Position numbers and translations under genes: made by a program. Source: Sanderia malayensis (Eukaryota; Cnidaria; Scyphozoa; Semaeostomeae; Pelagiidae). Taken from it: a stretch of DNA of 64,000 bases. Positions 56,001 through 64,000 of this stretch are shown in pieces (position 1 is the stretch's first letter; every line of letters starts with the position of its first letter). Location: the NCBI GenBank assembly GCA_013076295.1, contig RQOL01000882.1, positions 1,736,001 through 1,800,000 of the forward strand, given 5' to 3'. The notes under the pieces are model-generated. The model did not search any database. It saw only the letters and a list, made by a program, of their open reading frames with translations, and was not told where the DNA came from.

Positions 56001-59000
56001 AATTAATTGTATTTGGAAGACAATTTCTGTTGTAATGTCTTCTTATTTTCTGTAATGTATTTTTTGTAATGTATCCTGACTGCCTTGAAACTTACCAGGA
56101 ACTATCATACATTTCTTACAGATACAAGTAAAATAAAACAAAATTCAAAGAAAGTTCTCCAAGGTATAGGTTTTGCAAAGTATTTTTCCATTTCATTTTT
56201 TAATTGAAATATGCTTTTGATGATTTTCCAAATACGTCAGAAGCGTCGTGGGCGGGGGGGCAGGGGGGGCAATTGCCCCCCCCCCCCCAACCGTCGGATT
56301 TTCGGAAAATTTCGGAAATTTGAGATCCGTTCGGCTTTTTGGTGAAAATATGGAATCTTGCAGATTTCTATTTCGCTTAGTCGTAAAATTGCTTAATTGT
56401 TAGTCAGTTTTGCGGACCTTTGATCGAAAATTGCATTTGTTTTAACTCAAATTGCAAAGAATCAACTGCAGGGCCTTTTTAACATACAGGATGGTGCCCC
56501 CCAGTCAACAAAAGTGGCCCCCAGTTAAGTTTTATCAACTCAATTTGAATTTGCAATCATGATGATTCAAATGACTCGTTGTGTGTGGAAGCTAACTCCA
56601 CTGTGTTTTCCATTGGGACATCCCCCAATGATTTCCCAGTCAGTCCAAAAAGTTTGTCCTAAAATTTTGAGAGAACAATGGGAATTTAGTCAATAGGTAT
56701 ATTAATGAAAGTCGTTCCTGCCCTAAAAATTGTTTTTAAACGAATCTGGCTTCACGAATCTCAAAAAATAACATTCAAGTTCGACTGGCTGCCTAATTTA
56801 AACTGGTATTGGCCACGCCCATGGAAACGATATCTCTAAAGTCATAAACAACTATTTTCGTCTTGCAAATGTTTTTATCTCAGTTATATTCGATATGTGA
56901 CCCTTCTAGAGCATTTTCTCTTTCCAGAATCAAAGAGCATTGATGATGAAACATACCGACACCGTAAGTGACTAGAATTACCAAAGCTGTAATTAGAGTT
57001 TAGGTATGTGTTATTAAGGACACATACCTAAACTCTGATTACAAATTACAGTGTTAAGGACAAAGAATATATATCAGCTATACTTAAGGTACCAAGGAGT
57101 TAAACACTGGCATATGCCAAATAGACTTTATCCATCAAATGCGGGGCAAATGCGTCTGTGCCAATGGTCAGAAAACTGTGCATGCGACCACTTTCTGGAG
57201 TGAGTGACACACATTGTGCTTTTGTGTGTGATCACTGGAACCCTGTTTTTGCAAGTGACCACAGGTTGCTCAATGGGCGTGGTTGCGTTTAGTCCGCTTG
57301 CGTTTTATTTTCTAACATAGATCGATTTAGCTTTTTGGCTCATCTTTAGCTTGAAGAGAATTAAATTGTTTAAAAAAGGAGGTGCGATTGCATTTTGGTC
57401 AGCAGTTTTGGTATGGCTCATATTAACAAGAGGCGTTACTGATAGTGTGCTGATAGGAAGAAAGTATGTTTTCTTTGCTCTTGTGGCCTACATTTTCATT
57501 ACTTGGCTTTGTTTTCTTTGAATGGAAACAAGTTGGTTGTAAGTCGTCTCCCTCCCCCATGCAAACAAATTCAAAACAAATTACATTAAAAAACAGGTTA
57601 ATGTCCCGTAAGCTAGGCAAATTATTAAAAGAAAAAAATTCTGTGAAACAAGGCGTATTACTGTTAAAATTACTTTGGTAAACGCCTTGCAGCCACGTCC
57701 CCTTGTTCTTTGAGTACAATCTCTTGATGTGCGAATGATTTTTCTTGCCGTATTTCAGCAAATAAATGTAACTTGAGATGACTATCTTTAAGGGATGACT
57801 TTAGAGCAGTTACATTTCATATATTATATGATATGGGATATAGGATCCCATTAGATAATCTGATATTGTAAATAACATTGGCTGACATTTCTTCTTTGGT
57901 CTTCTTTTTTCAGAAATAAAACGATCTTCACGTGTGAGAAGCCGTAGCGTAGGAAGTATGTACCAATAAACAGCATGATTTTGCTCGGAAATATGTTTTG
58001 TTTAACATTGCAATATAGTTTATTAACTAATTGTGCCCACCAGTCAATTTATATACATACATACATACATACATTTTTATTTGATAACGCAGGTTAATAA
58101 TGTTTGCCCGAAATGAAATCATTTCGGTTGACAAATTTTGGAAATATGTGTTCAGTTTACATGAGACCGAAATGAAATTTCATTTCGGGTACCCGAAATG
58201 ACTTTTCATTTCGGTTTCATTGTACAGATATAGAGCAATAAGAAATCGATTTTTCAGGAGAAAAAGGAGAATGTTGGCTGTTTTTGCGCGATTTCTGAAC
58301 TCCTGCCTCCGTAAAGGCTGCCCTTGCGATGCAACTTCATTTCATTTCCCCCGAAATGAAAGTTCATTTCGCCCGGAATGAAATTCATTTCCCCCGAAAT
58401 GAAAGTTGAAGTTCATTTCGCCCGAAATGAAAATAAATTGCGTTTACATGATAAAGAACAATAGATTTTAATCCAGTTTATTTCATTTCGCCCCGAAATG
58501 AAATTTCATTTCGGTCTGAACAACCGAAATGAAATCATGTCGGCTTGAGTCTCATTTCGCCTTGCTTCATGTAAACACGACAGTTCTTTTTACCAGCAAC
58601 CGAAATGAAACTCATGCCGGCATAAGATTTCATTTCGGGTAAATTTTCATTTCGGGTCTCATGTAAAGCCCCTCTAAAAGTTTATAAAAGTCATTTTGCT
58701 AAAATAAAGTAATGTTACAATAAAATATCTTTCATTTTGCTAAAATAAAGTAATGTTACAATAAAATATCATGGTGCGTGTGAAATATATTTTGCTAAAA
58801 TAAAGTAATGTTACAATAAAATATTGTGGTGCGTGTGAAATGTATTAATCTCAAAAGTAAGAATATCTATTGTCCTTATTGTTATTAAAAGTAACTCCCT
58901 TCTTAAAACTTGTGGTCATAATGGTGTCTTTGATCGATTTCAGTTTTTCTTTAAACGTGTCCTTGTTCTTTATAGTTTTTATATCATCAGCTACCGCATT

Positions 59001-62000
59001 CCAAATCACTGGGCATCTAAATCTGAAACTGTTCCTACCTATCTCTTTCTTTGGTCTAATTATCTGATAATTGTTCTCTCTCCCTGCTCTTTTTCTTTGA
59101 TTAAAACTCAACATGTCTATTATCCTATGATCATAGCGTCCATGGAAACAGTCATGCATTATTGTAATAATTCGTTTCTTGTATATATATGTCAGTGGAA
59201 GCCATCCTGCTTTCTCCAATGTGTTATCTGATTCACGCTCTTTTGGTAGTTGGTTTATTATTCTTGCTGCTCTTGCATGGACCTTCTCAAGTTTCTGTAT
59301 ACTGCTCTATGCGCTTGAGCCCCAAACAGCTATACAGTATACAACCGACGGGATGATTGTTTTGAAATAAATCTCTTCAAGGGTCTGTTTAGGAAGGTAA
59401 CTTAGCCTTGTCAGTAGCTTCAGTTTTGTGCAGTAGGATTTATGCACTGCATCAATTTGTTGCTTCCAGTTTAGTTGTTTGTCTATGATAATCCCCAAGC
59501 ACTTAGTTTTTGGTACATATTTAATGTTCTTATCCCCTATTTTATCGCCAGTCATCTTAGCCATCCCTCAACGTAGATGTTCAACTTATTATGATGCCAT
59601 TCAGAATTAATAATAATAATAATAATTTTGATAAACACCGTTCGAGAGTGCTCAATACACATATGTGTAGAGCGATATATAAAATATATTAAATCTGCCT
59701 GATGATATGTGTCTTTTTTACTGATCATCACTCAATTCTATGCCATTCAGTATTATAATGCTAACTGAAAGGATCATATGCACGATACTTAATATATGAT
59801 CCTTTCAGTTAATATTATCTAAAACTTTTTTTGTAATTCTTATCTAAATTATCATCTAAATTTTCCATTTTTAGTGAGAAAGAGTAAGTCTTTTGAAGAG
59901 GCCTGTAAGTAAAAATTGATTTTTGGTGATGCTTGCGAGAATGTTTTGAAAGTAATATTGCATTTGAAACATCCCCTTTTCATTTCTTACTTTTACTTAT
60001 ATGCAGAAATGCATATCTGACAGTGACCAGTGGATATAAGGCACACCCTTTGCCAAATTGCTGTAAATTTATATTCTAAGCTAAACTTTATGTACTGCAA
60101 ACCTTCTCAGTATTTTCTGTAATAACTTCGCTCAGAGTGGGAATGTTTGAGCAGTGTTTTCATCACTGAATGGGTTAATATTGTTATTGACAAAAACTCT
60201 CTGCCATTTCATTTAAATTTAGAGGCGTCATTTCATTTCAAAAACGAGCACATCCGAAAAATCAGAGCATCATCCCACGTCGCCATTTTCCTTTAAATAC
60301 CTGTGTCACGACATGTGGCTCTGACTTTACTTATAACAGTAGTTATTTTTTGTAATAGTTTCTTAAACTCAAAAAGACGTTGACAAAAAAATTTGAAATA
60401 TAAAAACCTGCATTTGAAAGTTACAATTTGGAATTCATTTCAAGCTTGTTTGCTACATCTATCGCAGAAAAGGCGTTTGATTTTAGTTTTAATTTTACCC
60501 TTTTCTTTGGCAATAGCGCAGCTAGTTTCAAGTCAAACATACTTGATACAAAGCACATTTCGTCTCCCAAATTTCTTACTAATCTAATCAAATAAGGTCA
60601 GCTTTATCTATTTCGAATTTTCTTGCTGAAAATGTATGAATTACAAAAACTTAAGTACAGAGATATAGTACATTCTATGATGTATTTGTGCATGGGTGTA
60701 GATATAGTAAATAGAGGTGTATAACAGTAACTGGATAGAATGCATAGCATTTCGGAATAATGTGGTTTGAAATCCAATACTCGGGATTTAAGATTCTTGT
60801 CTCTTATCTTGAATAGACACCTTCGAACCGTGAACATGTGTCCACTATCGCAGAACTTTATATGTTTGTACATGTGTTTGTCACTTTTATTAGGTAGTAA
60901 AGAAAGTTATACGCCTCGATTAACTATATCTACACGTATGCAGAGATATAACCTGGAATGTACTGTATGTCTGTATATTGTGCTAATTTAAAAATGCAAA
61001 AGTGTCTGGACTCTTCAGGATATATATGACTTGAATAATGTTTCTGGACACTTAGCTTCTATAGGATATGTATGCCTTCATGGATTCGGGACCTTATAGG
61101 ATGCATACATCGGGACTAACCGGCAAGGGTATTATTCTTTGGCTCATTTCTAGTTGTCACACCACATAGCATGGCCACGGAACGTGTTGTGTTTCACTAC
61201 AATAGGGTGAAAGCCTATGATAGGTCTTCTTTAAAGCAGACAACAATCAACAATATTTTACACATAGCTTTAAATGGCTGTGGAACCTCGTTATTCAACC
61301 CCAACGAGGCAGTGGCTGAATTTATTAAGCAAAAACCAAAAGAAACTCTACTCCTGATCCAGAGCTTTTTAGAGACCTGAGAGTGGCATTGGGGTTCAAG
61401 TAGGGTTCGAGTACGGGGCGAAAATTTATTTGCTACACCTTTAATGGGCCCCTCTGTGACTCTGGCCTACTACTGAAAAATCCTTAAAACGTGCATTGCT
61501 TAAGTGCATGCAAATATTATAATATTTTTTGGATTTTGCCACCAAATTTGTTCCCATTTCAGGGTATTCTTTGTTGTTTCTTTCTTTGCCCCTTCTCGCC
61601 CTTTCCCTTCATAGCTCTTAATTATTTTTAGAGCATACTCTTGGAGCAAAGAAGCTACCTTTAAGCTTTTCCAATGATTGTAACTTAGCACGGCAGCTTA
61701 AACAAAAGAATCAATTGCCATCAAAACGTTGGTCTTTTCTTGATGAAAATTTGGTACTTTCTTGATAAATTATCGTAAATGCAGAGTGCCTCAAAAAGCG
61801 AACTCCTTAACAAAATATTTTTTGCAGAAAGCATTCCATGGAAAATGTTTTAAAAATGTCTACCGTACAATATTAAAAGCGAAATTCTGTGCTAAATACT
61901 TTACTATTATCTTCTGTTATCTTTAAGCCGCTGTAGCTTAAAAATTTGTTGTCGCTAAACCTGACATTTTAGATCAGAAAATCAAGAAAAGCAAAACGCT

Positions 62001-63548
62001 TTGTCATTTTCTAATTTTTCAGAGAAAAGTAATATGCTCAAATGTCAGAAGAAGGAAGCAATTCATGAAAATTTTGCAAACAGAGAAATTTTGGGCCAGA
62101 AAGAGAATCATCTCTGAATTTCCTCGCAAAAACTCTACCTAGGTAAAGCGTCAAGCTATTGAACGGGCTGGGCATAGTCAGATTGTCAGGCGTAAAATAG
62201 TCAGAAAAATGTGTGTGGCATCTATAACTTGAGGGCAATTTTGACTTAAGATGTTTCTTAATTTTGCAGACGATGAAAATGGTCATGCTAGTGGTGGGAA
62301 GAGCAACAAAGACATCCGCAAGAATAGTAGTAAGTATCTATCAATGACTTTACAAAGCAGCAAGGATAAATACTTGATGAAAAAAATTATAGGCCCGGGA
62401 AGCAAATTTCATAATTGTATGACTCTGAAGATAGTTGTGACAAAAACAACTTGTCGTTTGTTGTACTTAGCTAGCGTAGCTAACTAGCGTGGCGACTAGG
62501 AGGCAAGCCACAGTAACAAACAAATTTACAAATTTTCCTTTTATTAGATCAAGCTGTAAATGCAGAAAAGCTACAACCATTAACCAAAAGTAAGTTTTTT
62601 ACTATAAAGCTGTCAACACATTATACAAGGACTGATCCAGACCAAAATTTGACTGATACAACTTATCGTTTTTCCTGGCGGGTCCCCCAAAATTTGCGTA
62701 GCAACCAAACCCTTTTAATAAAATGAGTTTTGGCCTGATCAAAAAGATTATTGTTTTTAAAAATCATTTATTAGTCCGAATTTTTCTATTTCTGACACTA
62801 CTTTGAACTTTGGGAGAGAATGTAAATAAATAAGCAAAGAGCTTTCATCCTGATTATTTGCTTTGATCAAAGAATTAAAGTATGTACAAATACTAAATGA
62901 ATCATATAAGCAAAGAAATGGCTGACAATGTAAATATCAATATGAGTCAGTCTGGACTTTGTACAAAGAGGCTTGCCCCTACACACCGTTTTACAGTTTT
63001 TGATACCACATACTTTTCATCGCTGGAAGACACCACTGTTTTATCGATATACAAATAATGAAACCTTGCTGTAAATAAGGAACATTTATCAATAAAGGTT
63101 ATAGAGAACAAGCATTTTCAGCGATTATCAAGCTAAAAAATCTCCCCGCCCTGGGCCCTCAGTTCTGAGGGGCCTGGAGGACAATAAAAGGAACTCAGGC
63201 CACCAATCTCCTGTCACGAATTTTCTGTCAAGCTCTTCATTCATAAAGCAAAATTCTTCCATTTAGTTTTATTAATTTTACCTCAGCAACCTGAACAATT
63301 TTTGACACACTTGGAACATTGCTTCGTTTATATTTATCTGAGACAAGAGTGCGTAGCGCTTCATTTTAAAAACTTGTAGCTGTGTAGCTGCAATACCAAT
63401 GAAGTTGAAGGAAGTCTTGAAAGCAGTGTTTCAAGTTGAACGAAATTTTAAAGCGATGCTTCTCCATAAATTTTCTTTTTTTGTGCAGAATATAAAAATG
63501 TGGATGCTGGTAATGGAAAAAGCGGCGAAGACAATCATAATGAAATTG
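53034..63548 (+). CDS. TIR-domain protein with serial phase-1 mini-exons, partial (continues past the window)
   Basis: Exons: 53034-53075, 53173-53217, 53492-53533, 53765-53794, 54036-54319, 54439-54601, 55454-55483, 56122-56163, 56928-56963, 57914-57955, 59875-59904, 62270-62329, 62548-62589, 63489-63548. All stay open in one frame. The two large exons encode one TIR domain: GHIMLSYNWDNQ (box 1), GYKLWIDFEQIRGD, GSAVVVIFMTEKYSNSPSC, then CKKELEYA split from KKGKKIVPVKL. The Glu in CKKE (54302-54304) aligns with the catalytic NADase Glu of SARM1-type TIRs (inference). Flanking exons of 30-60 nt encode charged Ser/Lys/Asp/Gly linkers and are all phase 1-1. An ATG at 53048 could be the start, or the frame may continue upstream. 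The 53794 junction uses a GC donor. Likely an immune or cell-death TIR protein. The C terminus lies outside the window. Confidence 0.8.
54602..55453. other. Intron after the TIR domain
   Basis: Nothing recognised except a short (CAGAACTGA)n-like tandem at about 55045-55080. Confidence 0.5.
56235..56530. repeat. Poly-G/poly-C bearing repeat in a TIR gene intron
   Basis: GGGCGGGGGGGCAGGGGGGG is followed by CAATTG and a run of about 14 C. The sequence after it (TTTCGGAAATTTGAGATCC...) is unlike its neighbours. Probably a dispersed repeat end, with hairpin-forming G and C tracts. Confidence 0.6.
57080..57310. repeat. Copy of the intron 4 MITE-like repeat
   Basis: Shares CACTTTCTGGAGTGAGTGAC and ACACATTGTGCTTTTG with 5520-5600 in the glycogen synthase gene. 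Confidence 0.6.
57306..57913. other. Intron before exon 57914-57955 of the TIR gene
   Basis: Non-coding. The open frames on both strands between 57423 and 57761 have no recognised domain. Confidence 0.45.
58105..58675. mobile_element. Palindrome-dense element built of CCGAAATGAAA / TTTCATTTCGG
   Basis: More than 15 copies of an ATTTCATTTCGG-like motif occur in both orientations. TTTACATGAGACC at about 58156 and its inverted GGGTCTCATGTAAA at about 58656 look like outer terminal repeats. It is non-coding and probably a foldback MITE. Confidence 0.7.
58685..58850. repeat. Tandem repeats beside the LINE 3' end
   Basis: Three copies of TTTTGCTAAAATAAAGTAAT followed by GTTACAATAAAATAT, spaced about 50 bp. 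The position next to the LINE 3' end suggests tail-derived repeats. Confidence 0.75.
58851..59615 (-). mobile_element. 5'-truncated non-LTR retrotransposon (CR1/L2-like) 3' end
   Basis: Minus-strand frames read KTKCLGIIIDKQLNWKQQID and IIPSVVYCIAVWG (59564-59307), then KLEKVHARAARIINQLP, GWLPLTYIYKKR, FRFRCPVIWNAV (59285-58851). This is the typical C-terminal region of a LINE reverse transcriptase ORF. One frameshift at about 59300 breaks it. The LINE lies antisense in an intron of the TIR gene. A (TAA)n run borders the truncated 5' end. Confidence 0.88.
59905..61150. other. Long intron of the TIR gene, first part
   Basis: No exon compatible with phase 1 was recognised. Loose duplicates of TATATCTACAC/TAGTAAATAG motifs (about 60690-60730, 60893-60965) suggest repeats. 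Small exons could have been missed. Confidence 0.4.
61150..61380 (+). pseudogene. hAT-like transposase C-terminal fragment
   Basis: The frame reads MATERVVFHYNRVKAYDRSS, then LHIALNGCGTSLFNPNEAVAEF and ends at a stop. This resembles the C-terminal tail of hAT-like transposase/zinc-finger element proteins (TERxVxxxNxxK...RSS...LNGxGT..F.P..AV). It lies in the sense strand of a TIR gene intron and has no upstream domains. Confidence 0.55.
61381..62269. other. Long intron of the TIR gene, last part
   Basis: AT-rich, no feature recognised. It ends at the acceptor TTTTGCAG before 62270. Confidence 0.45.
62590..63488. other. Intron of the TIR gene
   Basis: No gene or repeat recognised. It ends at the TTTTTTGTGCAG acceptor. 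Confidence 0.45.
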
Positions 63549-64000
63549 GTGAGATTAGTAGGAAGCACCTTGCAATGACTTAATAAGTCATCAAATACTT
63601 GTATACCTTTTTTATTAGAAAGTGGCTTATAAGAAAGTAGTACTCAGTTTGTAAAAAAGTTAAGAAATTTCAGTGATGGAGTTTGTAAACCTAAGAAAGT
63701 TTAAAAATTTTCTTTTTGGCTCATTTTATTGCGAAATTTTAGATAACACACTTTTTAAGTACCGTGTTAAGGTCTATTAGACGATTGTGCCGGTGAAAGT
63801 GAAAAATCTCCAAAATTGGAAATCAATCAATGCAAAAATTGGATTCACAAATCTCCTTTTGTGAAAATGGAGACTTGTGATTCCGATCACTTTTCAAAAA
63901 GGCAATAATAACCAGGTGAAATATAATTCTAATGAATACGCAGTTCTGAAGATATTGTGAACCCAATGCCAATGCGTGGACGCATGCCCCATCCTTGTGA
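63549..64000. other. Intron continuing past the window end
   Basis: Starts with donor GTGAGA after 63548. No further exon was seen before the window ends. Confidence 0.5.

Overview
This is a eukaryotic, AT-rich, intron-rich metazoan window. It carries spliced genes with GT-AG and a few GC-AG introns, interstitial TTAGGG repeats, non-LTR and Penelope-like retroelements and many MITE-like inserts. An invertebrate, most likely a cnidarian (possibly anthozoan), fits best. That placement is inferred from gene family content and repeat style, not proven.

Layout. (1) 1259-20566 (+): a complete 19-exon glycogen synthase gene. I reconstructed every splice junction; the exons sum to 1998 nt, or 665 codons plus stop. 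Its introns are loaded with a 17-bp minisatellite in both orientations, and inverted repeats bracket exons 8 and 18. (2) 22185-24364 (+): a 4-exon CDC42 small effector (SPEC/CDC42SE) gene with an unusually long acidic/Asn-rich tail. (3) 26559-30712 (+): an 8-exon gene for a 432-residue protein. It has an N-terminal DZIP3-type HEPN domain, a Gly/Asn-rich segment resembling RHIM/amyloid signalling motifs, and a C-terminal death-fold-like helical domain. (4) 31.5-33.0 kb: an array of tRNA-derived SINE-like units. (5) 33316-35356 (-): a 2-exon secreted protein with ricin-B-type lectin repeats and a beta-rich aerolysin-like C-terminal region. (6) 35.4-53.0 kb: mostly transposon-derived DNA. It includes a 2.2-kb element with 923-bp inverted arms, a degenerate Penelope-like element interrupted by two nested DNA elements, and a decayed partial duplicate of gene 3. 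(7) 53034-63548 (+), running off the right edge: a TIR-domain gene whose TIR is flanked on both sides by many tiny, frame-preserving phase-1 exons. Its introns hold a truncated LINE, a palindrome-rich element and a hAT-like fragment.

How it fits together. Glycogen synthase and CDC42SE are housekeeping and signalling genes. The HEPN/RHIM-like/death-fold gene, the lectin/pore-like gene and the TIR gene look like an accessory innate-immunity or cell-death neighbourhood in a transposon-rich stretch. The best candidate for something undescribed is the HEPN plus amyloid-like plus death-fold protein, with its duplicate remnant and the downstream TIR gene built from serial phase-1 mini-exons. Splice sites were deduced by eye from frame, consensus and family knowledge, with no RNA data.
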